A stretch of 64,000 nt of DNA from Streptomyces sp. NBC_01296 (GCF_035984415.1 NZ_CP130720.1:5580001-5644000); one strand, 5' to 3'; counted from the stretch's first letter, positions 53,447-63,679 are shown. Numbers and translations are program-made. Notes: a model not told the origin generated them from the sequence alone.

Positions 53447-56026
53447 TCAGGCGGAGGCTGCGTCTGCCGCCTGGGCCTTCAGGGCGCGTTCCACGCCCGA
53501 GCGGGACTCCGAGACCAGGCGGCGCAGGGCCGCGTTCGGCTCCGCCGCGGCCAGCCACGCGTCCGTCGCCGCCAGGGTCTCCGGGGAGACCTGCAGCGAC
53601 GGGTACAGGCCCACCGCGATCTGCTGGGCGATCTCGTGGCTGCGGTTCTCCCAGATCCCCTTGATCACCGCGAAGTACCTCTCGGTGTACGGGGCCAGCA
53701 GCTCGCGCTGGTCGGTCTGGACGAAGCCGCCGATCACGGCCTCCTGCACCGCGTTCGGCAGGTCCGCCGAGTCCACCACCGAGGCCCACGCCTCGGCCTT
53801 GGCCTCCGCCGTCGGACGCGCGGCCCGCGCGGTGGCCGCGTGGCGCTCGCCCGCCGCCGTACGGTCGCGCTCCAGCTCCGCCGCGATGGCCGGCTCGTCC
53901 AGCACACCCGTGGCGACCAGGCGCTCCAGGAACGCCCACCGCAGCTCGGTGTCGACGACCAGGCCCTCGATCTCCGCCGCACCGTCCAGCAGCGCGGACA
54001 GGTAGGTCAGCTGCCCCTCGGTGCGGGCCGTGGCCGCGAACGCGCGCGCCCACGCCAGCTGGTGGTCGCTGCCCGGCTCGGCGCCGCGCAGGTGCTCCAG
54101 CGTCGCTTCGGTCCAGGTCGCCAGGCCCTGCTCCCGCCACGCCGGGTCGGCGTACAGGTCGACGGCCAGCTTCACCTGCCGGTGCAGCGACTGGACGACG
54201 CCGATGTCCGACTCCTTGCCGATGCCCGACAGGACAAGGGCGAGGTAGTCGCGCGCGGCCAGTTCGCCGTCGCGGGTCATGTCCCACGCCGAGGCCCAGC
54301 ACAGCGCCCGCGGCAGAGACTCGGTGAAGTCGCCCAGGTGTGCGGTGACGTTGGCGAGGGAGACCTCGTCCAGGCGGACCTTGGCGTACGACAGGTCGTC
54401 GTCGTTCAGCAGGACCACGGCCGGACGGGCCCGGCCGACCAGCTCCGGCACCTCCGTCAGCCCGCCGTCGATGTCCAGCTCGATCCGGTCCGTACGGACG
54501 AGCTTGCCGCCGTCCAGGTCGTACAGGCCGATCGCGATCCGGTGCGGCCGCAGGGTCGGCTCGCCCTTGGCGCCCACGGGCAGCGCCGGGGCCTCCTGGC
54601 GGACCGCGAACGCGGTGATGTTCCCGGCCGCGTCCGTCTCGATCGCGGGGCGCAGGATGTTGATGCCGGCCGTCTCCAGCCATGCCTTCGACCAGGTGGT
54701 CAGGTCGCGGCCCGAGGTCTCCTCGAGGGCGCCCAGCAGGTCCGACAGGCGCGTGTTCCCGAACGCGTGCGCCTTGAAATACGCCTGCACGCCCTTGAAG
54801 AAGGCCTCCGTGCCCACGTAGGCGACGAGCTGCTTGAGCACCGAGGCGCCCTTGGCGTACGTGATGCCGTCGAAGTTGACCATGACGTCGTCCAGGTCAC
54901 GGATGTCGGCCATGATCGGGTGCGTGGACGGCAGCTGGTCCTGCCGGTACGCCCAGGTCTTCATCGAGTTGGCGAAGCTCGTCCACGCGTGCGGCCACTT
55001 CGTGCCCTCGGCGTACGCCTGGCAGGCGATCGAGGTGTACGTCGCGAACGACTCGTTCAGCCACAGGTCGTTCCACCACTCCATGGTGACCAGGTCGCCG
55101 AACCACATGTGCGCGAGCTCGTGGAGGATCGTCTCGGCGCGGCCCTCGTACGCCGCGTCCGTCACCTTCGAGCGGAAGACGTACTGGTCGCGGATGGTGA
55201 CCGCGCCCGCGTTCTCCATCGCGCCCGCGTTGAACTCGGGGACGAAGAGCTGGTCGTACTTGGCGAACGGGTAGTCGTACGCGAACTTCTCCTGGAACCA
55301 GTCGAAGCCCTGACGCGTGACGGCGAAGATCGCGTCGGCGTCCAGGAACTCGGCGAGCGACGGCCGGCAGTAGATGCCGAGCGGCACCGACTGGCCGTTC
55401 GGGCCCTCGTACGAGCTGTGCACCGCGTGGTACGGGCCGACGATCAGCGCCGTGATGTACGTGGAGATGCGCGGCGTCGGTTCGAAGCGCCAGACGTTGT
55501 CCTTGACGTCCGCGGCCTCCGGCGTCGGGGAGTTCGAGATGACCGTCCAGCCCTCGGGGGCCGTCACGGTGAACCGGAACGTCGCCTTCAGGTCGGGCTG
55601 CTCGAAGCTGGCGAACACGCGCCGCGCGTCCGGCACCTCGAACTGGGTGTACAGGTAGGCCTGCTGGTCGACCGGGTCGACGAAGCGGTGCAGGCCCTCG
55701 CCCGTGTTGGTGTACGCGCAGTCCGCGACGACCTTCAGCTCGTTGGCCCCGGCCGCGAGGTGGTTCAGCGCGATGCGCGAGTCCCGGAAGACCTCGGCCA
55801 CGTCCAGCGACTTGCCGTTCAGGACGACCTCGTGCACGGCCGGAGCGACCAGGTCGATGAAGGTCTCCGCGCCCGCCTCGGCGGACTCGAAGCGCACGGT
55901 GGTCACGGAGGGGTACGTGCCGCCCTCCTGCGCCCCGCTCAGGTCGAGGTCGATCTCGTACGAGTCGACGCTGAGCAGCTTCGCCCGCTGCTGAGCCTCT
56001 TCACGGGTCAGATTCGTGCCAGGCAC
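53447..56026 (-). CDS. pepN: Aminopeptidase N (M1 zinc metallopeptidase)
   Basis: The 859-residue M1 enzyme removes N-terminal residues from peptides. The GAMEN exopeptidase motif (GAMENAGAVTIRD) and zinc site H302-E303-x-x-H306 with E325 (HELAHMW..WLNE) are complete. An ERAP1-like helical C-terminal domain follows. The GTG at 56026 is 8 nt after AAGGAG. No signal peptide, so it is cytoplasmic. Monocistronic, ended by the hairpin at 53401. Confidence 0.95.
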   Translation of the reverse strand: MPGTNLTREEAQQRAKLLSVDSYEIDLDLSGAQEGGTYPSVTTVRFESAEAGAETFIDLVAPAVHEVVLNGKSLDVAEVFRDSRIALNHLAAGANELKVVADCAYTNTGEGLHRFVDPVDQQAYLYTQFEVPDARRVFASFEQPDLKATFRFTVTAPEGWTVISNSPTPEAADVKDNVWRFEPTPRISTYITALIVGPYHAVHSSYEGPNGQSVPLGIYCRPSLAEFLDADAIFAVTRQGFDWFQEKFAYDYPFAKYDQLFVPEFNAGAMENAGAVTIRDQYVFRSKVTDAAYEGRAETILHELAHMWFGDLVTMEWWNDLWLNESFATYTSIACQAYAEGTKWPHAWTSFANSMKTWAYRQDQLPSTHPIMADIRDLDDVMVNFDGITYAKGASVLKQLVAYVGTEAFFKGVQAYFKAHAFGNTRLSDLLGALEETSGRDLTTWSKAWLETAGINILRPAIETDAAGNITAFAVRQEAPALPVGAKGEPTLRPHRIAIGLYDLDGGKLVRTDRIELDIDGGLTEVPELVGRARPAVVLLNDDDLSYAKVRLDEVSLANVTAHLGDFTESLPRALCWASAWDMTRDGELAARDYLALVLSGIGKESDIGVVQSLHRQVKLAVDLYADPAWREQGLATWTEATLEHLRGAEPGSDHQLAWARAFAATARTEGQLTYLSALLDGAAEIEGLVVDTELRWAFLERLVATGVLDEPAIAAELERDRTAAGERHAATARAARPTAEAKAEAWASVVDSADLPNAVQEAVIGGFVQTDQRELLAPYTERYFAVIKGIWENRSHEIAQQIAVGLYPSLQVSPETLAATDAWLAAAEPNAALRRLVSESRSGVERALKAQAADAASA

Positions 56027-56167
56027 GCGTTCATCTCCTTTGATGGTGACGTTGCCCCGCCATCCTTCCACGTGGCGCAGACCAAGCGCCCGGGAGTAAT
56101 CCACGGGCGAAACGCGGCGTCCGATTTCCGCCAGCTTCGCCGGGTCCGGGCGTGCACGCTGGACGGC

Positions 56168-56689
56168 ATGACCACGCATCCGGCGCCCCGACCGGCGCTC
56201 CACGCCGTACGCCCCCTCACCCCCGCCGCCCTCGCCGGCCTGCGCGTCCGTGACGACGCGGGCCAGCCCTGCCTGCCCTACGAGGACCCCGAGGGCGGAG
56301 CCCCGCTGCGCTGCTGCCTGCGCCGCAGCAGCCCCGGGGAGCGGATCGCCCTCGTCTCGTACGCGCCGCTGCGCCGCTGGGCCGCCGAGACCGGCGCCGA
56401 CCCGGGTGCGTACGACGAGCAGGGCCCGGTGTTCATCCACGCCGCCGACTGCGGCGGCCCGTCCGGGGCCCCCGGCTACCCCTTCGCCTCCCGCGGCGCC
56501 TTGCGCACGGCGCGCCGCTACGGCGCCGGGGGCCGCATCCTCGGCGGCTGCTCCCTGTCCCTCGGCGAGGACCCGGACGCGGTGCTGGAGGAGGCCCTGG
56601 CGGAGGCCTTCGCCGACCCTGAGGTCGCCCTCGTGCACGTCCGCGCCACCGAGTTCGGCTGCTTCCTCTTCGAGGCCCGCAGGCCCTGA
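56168..56689 (+). CDS. DUF1203-family protein
   Basis: The 173-residue protein has the DUF1203 pattern: DAGQPCLPYEDPEGGAPLRCCLR, GERIALVSYAPL, PVFIHAADCG, and GYPFASRGALRTARRY, with an ending VHVRATEFGCFLFEARRP. Several conserved cysteines are present. Function unknown. It is divergent from pepN, with 141 bp between starts, and followed by a bidirectional terminator. Confidence 0.85.
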   Translation: MTTHPAPRPALHAVRPLTPAALAGLRVRDDAGQPCLPYEDPEGGAPLRCCLRRSSPGERIALVSYAPLRRWAAETGADPGAYDEQGPVFIHAADCGGPSGAPGYPFASRGALRTARRYGAGGRILGGCSLSLGEDPDAVLEEALAEAFADPEVALVHVRATEFGCFLFEARRP

Positions 56690-56702
56690 CGGCCGGCGGG
56701 AA

Positions 56703-56742
56703 CGCGTAAGGGGCGGCACCAGCCGGTGCCGCCCCCTACGCG
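56703..56742. terminator. Bidirectional terminator between the DUF1203 gene and asd
   Basis: Two stem blocks, CGCGTA and GGGGCGGCACC, pair with their complements across a 4-nt AGCC loop (17 pairs, one A-C mismatch). It sits between convergent stops at 56689 and 56754. Confidence 0.85.
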
Positions 56743-56753
56743 TGGTCGAACGC

Positions 56754-57782
56754 TCAGCCGCGCAGTTCCTCGGCGACGAGCTCGGCGATCTGGACCGCGT
56801 TCAGCGCCGCGCCCTTGCGCAGGTTGTCGTTCGAGAGGAACAGCGCGAGGCCGTTCTCGACCGTCTCGTCGACGCGGATGCGGCCGACGTACGAGGCGTC
56901 CTTGCCCGCCGCCTGCAGGGGGGTCGGGATCTCCGAGAGCTCGACGCCCGGGGCGTCCCCCAGCAGCTCGTACGCGCGCTCCACGCTGATCGGGTTCGCG
57001 AAGCGGGCATTGACCTGGAGGGAGTGGCCGGAGAAGACCGGCACGCGCACGCAGGTGCCGGAGACCTTGAGCTCCGGGATCTCCAGGATCTTGCGGGACT
57101 CGTTGCGGAGCTTCTGCTCCTCGTCGGTCTCGAAGGAGCCGTCGTCGACGAGGTTGCCCGCGAGCGGGACCACGTTGTACGCGATGGGGCGCTTGTAGAC
57201 GGCCGGCTCCGGGAAGTCCACGGCGCCGCCGTCGAAGGTCAGCTGGTCGGCGGCCTCGGAGACGGCACAGGCCTGGCCCTTGAGCTCGGCCACGCCCGCC
57301 AGGCCGGAGCCGGAGACGGCCTGGTAGGTGGTGGCGACCATCGAGGTCAGGCCGGCCTCGTCGTGCAGCGGGCGCAGCACCGGCATCGCGGCCATGGTGG
57401 TGCAGTTCGGGTTCGCGATGATGCCCTTGGGGCGGTTCTTGATCGCGTGCGGGTTGACCTCGGAGACGACGAGCGGCACGTCGGGGTCGCGGCGCCAGGC
57501 GGAGGAGTTGTCGATCACGACCGCGCCCTGGGAGGCGACCTTCTCGGCGAGGGCCTTGGAGGTGGCGCCGCCCGCGGAGAAGAGCACGATGTCCAGGCCG
57601 GAGTAGTCGGCCGTGGAGGCGTCCTCGATGGTGATCTCCTTGCCCTCCCACTCGAGGGTCGAGCCCGCGGAACGGGCCGAGGCGAACAGCCGCAGCTCGT
57701 CCACCGGGAACTTGCGCTCGGCGAGGATGCCGCGCATGACTGCGCCGACCTGACCGGTGGCTCCGACGATTCCGACCCTCAC
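56754..57782 (-). CDS. asd: Aspartate-semialdehyde dehydrogenase
   Basis: The 342-residue enzyme reduces aspartyl phosphate to the semialdehyde, leading to lysine, threonine, methionine and diaminopimelate. It starts VRVGIVGATGQVGAVM (NADP Rossmann), with nucleophile C127 (NPNCTTMAAM) and active-site His in VFSGHSLQVN. GTG start 5 nt after AAAGGAG. The aspartokinase gene is not adjacent here. Full length for the family. Confidence 0.95.
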   Translation of the reverse strand: MRVGIVGATGQVGAVMRGILAERKFPVDELRLFASARSAGSTLEWEGKEITIEDASTADYSGLDIVLFSAGGATSKALAEKVASQGAVVIDNSSAWRRDPDVPLVVSEVNPHAIKNRPKGIIANPNCTTMAAMPVLRPLHDEAGLTSMVATTYQAVSGSGLAGVAELKGQACAVSEAADQLTFDGGAVDFPEPAVYKRPIAYNVVPLAGNLVDDGSFETDEEQKLRNESRKILEIPELKVSGTCVRVPVFSGHSLQVNARFANPISVERAYELLGDAPGVELSEIPTPLQAAGKDASYVGRIRVDETVENGLALFLSNDNLRKGAALNAVQIAELVAEELRG

Positions 57783-58042
57783 GGTGACTCCTTTTGCTCC
57801 GTACGACGCGTGCGCGCGTGAAGCCATCATGCGTTCGACCCCACGAGGCTTGTCCAATCCATTGTCCGAGGAACGGACGGTGTCTCGGATGTGAACCCGC
57901 GTGGCGAGTTCGTGGCGGGAGTGTTGCACGGCGGCTGAACACCCGTTTTGCCTGGTCGGAGCCGGTTAGCGTCCGGTCTGTCGTGACCGTTATCCGGACA
58001 CGGTCGACCGCAGAACGAACCACCGATTCGGGGAGATCCACC

Positions 58043-59524
58043 GTGCGCGCCATCCGCCACCGCCGCCGGTCCATACCGGCGCTCGCCGCCCTCGCGGCCG
58101 CCGCCGTCGCCGCACCCGTCCTGCTGACCGCCACTCCGGCGGCCGCCCACCCGCGCGAGGGCCGGCTGGCCAAGGAACTGGTGGAGGAGGTCACCGCCAA
58201 GGGCGCCTCCCGCCACCTGAAGAAGTTCCAGCAGATCGCCGACGCCAACGGCGGCAACCGCGCCGCCGGCACGCCGGGCCACGCCGCCTCCGCCGCCTAC
58301 GTGTACGACACGCTGAAGAAGGCCGGCTACCAGGTCTCGTACCAGGACTTCGACGTCTACGAGGCGCACACGAAGGCGGAGCGGACCACCGTCCTCGGCC
58401 AGGACTCCCGCGAGCTGGCGACCGCCGCCTTCACCTTCACCACGTCGACCCCGGCCGGCGGCCTGGCCGCGCCGCTCGCCCTGGCCCGGGTCGACGAGAC
58501 CCCCGGCTGCACCGCCGACGACTACCCGGCGGGCGCCTTCGCCGGGAAGATCGCCCTGGTCAAGAGGGGCGCGTGCACCTTCGTGGAGAAGCAGCGGGCC
58601 GCCGCCGAGGCCGGCGCGCTCGGCGTGATCGTCTACAACCACAGCGGCACCACCCCGGTGCGCGGCGGGTTCTCCTCGCCCGCCGAGGGGGTCATCCCGA
58701 GCGCCGGCATCACGCTGGCCGACGGCGAGGCGCTGACCGCGGCCGCCGCCAAGGGCGAGGTGCGGGTCCGCCTGGACCTCGACCAGGAGCACGTCAGGAA
58801 GACCACCCGCAACGTGATCGCCGAGACCAGGGGCGGCCGCTCCGACCGCGTGGTGACCCTGGGCGCCCACCTGGACTCCGTACCCGAGGGCCCGGGCATC
58901 AACGACAACGGCTCCGGCTCGGCCGGTCTGCTGGAGGTCGCCCTGAAGCTCGCCGACGAGGACGCCGACAAGAAGGGCAAGGGGCCCGCCAACAAGGTGC
59001 GCTTCGCCTGGTGGTCGGCGGAGGAGCTGGGTCTGCTGGGCTCCGAGCACTACGTGGCGCAGCTGTCCGAGAAGCAGAAGAAGGACATCGCGCTCTACCT
59101 GAACTTCGACATGATCGCCTCGCCCAACCCGGTCCAGTTCGTCTACGACGGCGACGACTCGGACAAGACCGGCGAGGGCGCCGGCCCGGCCGGCTCGGCG
59201 CAGATCGAGGCGCTCATCAACGGCTTCCTCGACAAGAAGGGCAAGCCCCACGAGGGCAGCGACTTCGACGGCCGCTCGGACTACGGCCCGTTCATCGCGA
59301 ACGGCATCCCGGCCGGCGGCACCTTCACCGGCGCCGAGGGCGTCAAGACCGCCGAGCAGGCCCGGCGTTACGGCGGCGCGGCCGGGGCCCCGTACGACCC
59401 GAACTACCACGGGGCGGGCGACACCCTGGAGAACCTCGACCTGAAGGCCTTCGACACCAACCTGGACGTCATCGCCCACGCGGTCGGCACGTACGCCCAG
59501 GACCTGAGCTCGCTGGGCAAGTAG
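58043..59524 (+). CDS. Secreted M28 zinc aminopeptidase with PA domain
   Basis: The 493-residue secreted enzyme has a Tat/Sec-like signal (MRAIRHRRRSIPALAALAAAAVAAP..AAA), a protease-associated domain (about 160-220) inserted before the second catalytic half, and the di-zinc site H276, D288, E327/E328, D356 and H456. It removes N-terminal residues from extracellular peptides. GTG start, GGGGAG 7 nt before. Works with the neighbouring S8 endopeptidase in nutrient scavenging. Confidence 0.93.
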   Translation: MRAIRHRRRSIPALAALAAAAVAAPVLLTATPAAAHPREGRLAKELVEEVTAKGASRHLKKFQQIADANGGNRAAGTPGHAASAAYVYDTLKKAGYQVSYQDFDVYEAHTKAERTTVLGQDSRELATAAFTFTTSTPAGGLAAPLALARVDETPGCTADDYPAGAFAGKIALVKRGACTFVEKQRAAAEAGALGVIVYNHSGTTPVRGGFSSPAEGVIPSAGITLADGEALTAAAAKGEVRVRLDLDQEHVRKTTRNVIAETRGGRSDRVVTLGAHLDSVPEGPGINDNGSGSAGLLEVALKLADEDADKKGKGPANKVRFAWWSAEELGLLGSEHYVAQLSEKQKKDIALYLNFDMIASPNPVQFVYDGDDSDKTGEGAGPAGSAQIEALINGFLDKKGKPHEGSDFDGRSDYGPFIANGIPAGGTFTGAEGVKTAEQARRYGGAAGAPYDPNYHGAGDTLENLDLKAFDTNLDVIAHAVGTYAQDLSSLGK

Positions 59525-59555
59525 CCGGCGGGCGGCCTCGAAGGGGGAACGGCGA

Positions 59556-59588
59556 AGGGGCGGGCGCCCGATCCGGGCGCCCGCCCCT
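59556..59588. terminator. Bidirectional terminator between the M28 and S8 peptidase genes
   Basis: A 15-bp stem (AGGGGCGGGCGCCCG, 59556-59570, pairing with 59574-59588) around a 3-nt loop, between convergent genes. Confidence 0.87.
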
Positions 59589-59614
59589 CCGTCATGCGAT
59601 CAGCCGGTCATCCG

Positions 59615-62600
59615 TTACGGGGTGACCTTCTCGATCTGGACGCTGCCGGTGCTGGCGGCGGTGCCGCGGGCGTTGAGCAGCTTGACCTCGCCGAAGAACT
59701 GACGGCCCTCGGGGGCCGGAGCGGAGGCGAGGACGTTCGCCGTGACGGACGCCGAGGCACCGTTGGCGAGGTTCACCGCGGCGCCCTCGTCGACCTGGAC
59801 GGAGCCCAGGGCGGACGAGAAGTACACGTCGCGGTAGTTGAACGTGGTGGACCCGGACGGAACGGCGTAGCCGTCCACCTGGATGGTGTAGGTGCCGGCG
59901 GCCGGGTTGAGCAGGGTCACGGCCTCCTCGGAGTCGCCGTCGGCGGAGGAGCCGACCTTCACGCCGTCCTTGAGGACGGTGAGGTCGAGGTCGGCACCGG
60001 TGTCGGAGACACCGCCGATGGCCACGTCCAGGCGGGAGACGCCCTCACCGATGGTGACGGTGCTCGTCTGGGTCTCGCCGTTCGCGATGGTCGGCTTGGC
60101 GACCTTCGCGGAACCGAGCGGGCCGCCCTGGAGCTTGCCGCCGGAGATGGCGGCGGCGTCGTTCTTGATGGTCCACTGGACCGGGGCCGGGGTCCCCTGC
60201 TTCACCTCGGGCAGGACCTTGACCGCCGGGTCGAAGGCCGCGCCGAGGACGCTGACGTCCAGCTTGAACGGGTTGTCGAGCAGCGGCGACGTACGGCGCG
60301 ACTCGACCTCGATCTCCCAGACGCCCGGCTGCGGGTTCTCGTACGAGCGCAGGTCGGGGCGGCACTTGTTGGCCGGGTTGTCGTAGTTCGGGTAGCACAT
60401 GGTGGTCGCGCTGTCCTCGACGCCCACACCGTACGGGTGGATCGAGATGAAGCGCGTCTGGCTGCCCGCCGCGAGACCGCCGAGGGCGACCTCGAGGGAC
60501 TTCGCACCCTGCGGAACGGTCACGAAGTACGACTTGTGGCTGTTGCGCTGGACCGAGGAGGTGTCCGACATCGTGAACGACGGCTTCGCCAGCGGCGTGG
60601 AGGCGACGACCGTGGTCAGGATCTGCTTGTCGATGCCCTCGGTGGTCTCGTCGTCCAGCTGCAGGATGCCGCTGTGGACGCCGGCCGACTTCGCGTTGGC
60701 CTCGACCTTGATGGTGACCGGCTTGTTCAGCGGCAGCGTGACGTAGTCGTAGCCGCCGACGACCTTGAACGTGCCGTCGTTGTTGCGCCAGGTCAGGTTG
60801 TGCCGGGTGCCGTACTTGACGCCCGTGGTGCGGGTGACGACGACGTCGTAGACCTTCTTCTGGCCGACCTTGAGGCCGCCCTCGCGGTCGTAGACGCCGG
60901 TACCGAAGCCCGGGGTCTTCAGGAACTGGTCGATCGCGGTGTCGACCGGGGCCTTGACGGTGAACTCGTTGGCCTTGGCGCCGCGCTGGAGGGACTCCCA
61001 CGCGTCGACGATGTTGATCAGGCCCGAGCCCTGGGCGTGCGCCGGGACGTCGGCGATCTTCTTCGCGGTGCTGGTCAGCGCCACGCGCAGGCTCGCCGGG
61101 GTGACCGTCATGTGCTGCTGCTTGGCGGCCGAGAGCAGCAGGGCGCTGGCGCCCGTCGCCTGCGGCGAGGACATCGAGGTGCCCTGCAGCATCGAGTAGC
61201 CGGCCGGGAGGTTGTAGCCGGCCTCCTTCACCGGGGAGCCGGGCAGCCAGGTCTGCGTGGTGTTGATGGCCGCGCCGGGGGCGGTGATGGTCGGCGTGAA
61301 GCCGCCGTCCTCACGCGGACCGCGCGAGGAGAACGGGAACATGTCGTACTTCTTGGTCACGCCGGAGCCGTAGTTGGCGGCCCAGGTCTCCTTGGAGACC
61401 GCGGCACCCACGGAGATGACCTTGTCCGCGAGACCGGGGTCGCCGATGGTGTTGACACCGGGGCCCTCGTTGCCCGCCGAGATGACGAGCTGGACACCGT
61501 AGGTGTCGATGAGGTTCTTGTAGAGCTCGGCGCGGGCGTTGTTGCCGTCGTTCAGCGCCGGCAGGCCGCCGATGGACATGTTGACGATGTCCACACCGCG
61601 GTTGACGACGAGGTCGATCATGCCCTCGGTCAGCGCGACGTTGGTGCAGCCGCCGGACCAGGAGCAGGCGCGGGAGGAGACGATCTTCGCGCCGGGCGCC
61701 TCGCCGTTCATCTTGCCGCCGAAGAGGCTGTTGGCGGCGGTGATGCCGGCGACGTGCGTGCCGTGCTCGGACTCGATGATGCCGATGTTGACGAAGTCGG
61801 CCTTCTTGCCGACCCAGTCCCCGCCGAGCGGGTCCATCGGGACGTCCTTGCGGATCTGGATCACGAACGGGATGCGCTCGGCGACGTCGGTCGCCGGGTT
61901 GTCCGTGCCGAAGTAGCCGATCTGGTAGCCGTCCTTGTACGGCTTCATCGGCTCGTTGTTCGTGAAGTCGCCGTCCTGGTCGGTGTCGACGCGGACGGTG
62001 CCGGCGGCGGCGTCGTAGAGCATGCCGAACCGGTCGGTGGTGTCCCCGTCCCGGTTGACGTCGCCCTTCGCGTCACCGGTGGCGGTGATCGACTCGCTGA
62101 ACCGGCTCCACTGGTACGAGCCCTCCGGAGCCTTCCAGCTCTGGCCGCCCGCGCTGAAGGTGCCGCCCGCGGCCGTGACCGGGGTGATCTGCGCGCGCCA
62201 GGTGGCGTCGTTGTCCGTGATCGGGTCGGTCGCGGTGACCCAGTCGACGATCTTGCGCTCGCCCGTGGTGGTCTTCTGGAGCGCCGGGTGGCCGAGGTCG
62301 ACGCCGGAGTCCAGGATGCCGATGGTCACGCCGCGGCCGTCGGCCTGCGGGTTCTTGGCGACGAAGTCCACCGCACCGGTCTCGAAGGACGGGTTGTACG
62401 GGTTCTTCGCGGGGGTGTTCTTGTCCGGCCCCGGGTAGGTCTCGGAGGCGGTCTTCTTCGCCGAGCTCGATTCCTTGCCGCCGTCCGGGCGGGGGTCCGA
62501 CAGCTGGATCTCGTGCTTGAGGTCCATGGCGTGCACCGAGGACAGCTTGGCGGCCGCCTTCAGCGCGGCCTCGGCCTTGCCGGTGGGCAGCGTGGCCCGC

Positions 62601-62944
62601 ACGTAGCCGAGCTTGTCGTTCGTCTGGCCGACCGAGGCGCCCTGGACCGCACCGAGCTGGTCCGCGACCTGCTTGGTCTGGCCGGGGGCGGTGGCCACCA
62701 TGACGGTGACGGTCGCGTCACCCTTGGCCTTGGCGTCCTGAAGCAGCTCGGCGTCCGCCGAACCCATCTTCTGGTCGGCGGACTTGACGGCCGGGCCGGT
62801 GCCCGGGGTGCCGGCTGCGGGGCCGGTGGCCGCGAACACGGGCATCGCGCCCGCGGTCGCGAGTGCGGCGACCAGACCGGCCGCGGCCGCGACGCGTGCA
62901 ACGCGTCTGGCCCCGGATATGGAGCTGGGGGATTCGAGGGTCAT
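59615..62944 (-). CDS. Large secreted S8 subtilase
   Basis: The 1109-residue secreted protease has a signal (about 1-38), an I9-like propeptide region (about 75-150) and an S8 domain with D212 (GILDSGVD), H394 (SEHGTHVAG), N492 (SAGNEG) and S590 (GTSMSSP). About 180 residues separate D and H; this insert holds two Ca-loop-like segments, DVNRDGDTTD and DTDQDGDFTN. Beta-rich domains fill the C-terminal ~500 residues. ATG 62944 (MTLESP) is preferred over 62950. Role: extracellular proteolysis. Confidence 0.93.
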   Translation of the reverse strand: MTLESPSSISGARRVARVAAAAGLVAALATAGAMPVFAATGPAAGTPGTGPAVKSADQKMGSADAELLQDAKAKGDATVTVMVATAPGQTKQVADQLGAVQGASVGQTNDKLGYVRATLPTGKAEAALKAAAKLSSVHAMDLKHEIQLSDPRPDGGKESSSAKKTASETYPGPDKNTPAKNPYNPSFETGAVDFVAKNPQADGRGVTIGILDSGVDLGHPALQKTTTGERKIVDWVTATDPITDNDATWRAQITPVTAAGGTFSAGGQSWKAPEGSYQWSRFSESITATGDAKGDVNRDGDTTDRFGMLYDAAAGTVRVDTDQDGDFTNNEPMKPYKDGYQIGYFGTDNPATDVAERIPFVIQIRKDVPMDPLGGDWVGKKADFVNIGIIESEHGTHVAGITAANSLFGGKMNGEAPGAKIVSSRACSWSGGCTNVALTEGMIDLVVNRGVDIVNMSIGGLPALNDGNNARAELYKNLIDTYGVQLVISAGNEGPGVNTIGDPGLADKVISVGAAVSKETWAANYGSGVTKKYDMFPFSSRGPREDGGFTPTITAPGAAINTTQTWLPGSPVKEAGYNLPAGYSMLQGTSMSSPQATGASALLLSAAKQQHMTVTPASLRVALTSTAKKIADVPAHAQGSGLINIVDAWESLQRGAKANEFTVKAPVDTAIDQFLKTPGFGTGVYDREGGLKVGQKKVYDVVVTRTTGVKYGTRHNLTWRNNDGTFKVVGGYDYVTLPLNKPVTIKVEANAKSAGVHSGILQLDDETTEGIDKQILTTVVASTPLAKPSFTMSDTSSVQRNSHKSYFVTVPQGAKSLEVALGGLAAGSQTRFISIHPYGVGVEDSATTMCYPNYDNPANKCRPDLRSYENPQPGVWEIEVESRRTSPLLDNPFKLDVSVLGAAFDPAVKVLPEVKQGTPAPVQWTIKNDAAAISGGKLQGGPLGSAKVAKPTIANGETQTSTVTIGEGVSRLDVAIGGVSDTGADLDLTVLKDGVKVGSSADGDSEEAVTLLNPAAGTYTIQVDGYAVPSGSTTFNYRDVYFSSALGSVQVDEGAAVNLANGASASVTANVLASAPAPEGRQFFGEVKLLNARGTAASTGSVQIEKVTP

Positions 62945-63217
62945 CAGCATCCCTGGATAAGTGAAAGATACGGTCCGGATTTCGGTGCCGGATGACCGGT
63001 CAGCTTTGCGCAAGTGACAGCTCTTTGGGGAGCGTTGTCTTGACCGAGACCTGCCATGGCGGACTCCCGCCAGCTCAGGCGATGTGCCATCAAGGCCGTA
63101 CCGGGGCGTACTCGTACGAATCACAGGGGTTGGAGAGTTGCTTTGTCGACTTCCCGACCTCTTGGCGGAGGCGGGTCGGTATCCGGTCTCAGACCGGGTG
63201 TGACAACTTCCGGCTTC

Positions 63218-63679
63218 TCAGCGCTCGCGCGTGCGCGCGTAGTGCTCGCGGATCCGCTCGGGCGCAGAGACGAGTAGGTCCAGGTAGTCGCGGGCGGCCG
63301 TCCAGGCCGGACCCCAGGTCGGGTCGTCGAACTCGGCCCGCTCGCCCGGGCCCTCGGCGGTCAGGGTGATCCGGATCCGCCCGTGCTCCAGGACGGCGTC
63401 GATCAGGGCGCGCGCACTCGCGTCGGCCGGGTCCGCGACGGCGCGGGCCAGCGCCTCGCGGGCGGTCAGCAGGTGGACGAGGGTCGCGGCGTCGGCGCGG
63501 AAGCGGTCGGCCAGACCGGTGGTGCGCAGCCAGATCGCGAGCCCCTCGACCCGGGTCAGCCCGAAGGCCCCGGCGAAGAGGTCGGCGGGGCCGCCGTCCT
63601 GGGTCCAGCGCGTGTTCAGCAGGTCCAGGGCGATCGGTCCGCCCGTCAGCGGGCGGGGGTCCGCCGCCTCTGTCGCCAT
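63218..63679 (-). CDS. ABATE-domain protein lacking the CGNR zinc finger
   Basis: The 153-residue protein matches the ABATE domain (PLTGGPIALDLLNTRW.., LLTAREALARAV..). The CGNR zinc finger that usually follows in this family is absent: the frame stops at YARTRER, about where the zinc finger begins. GGAGGAG is 7 nt before ATG 63679. Probably a stress-linked regulator relative; function without the finger is unclear. Confidence 0.8.
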   Translation of the reverse strand: MATEAADPRPLTGGPIALDLLNTRWTQDGGPADLFAGAFGLTRVEGLAIWLRTTGLADRFRADAATLVHLLTAREALARAVADPADASARALIDAVLEHGRIRITLTAEGPGERAEFDDPTWGPAWTAARDYLDLLVSAPERIREHYARTRER

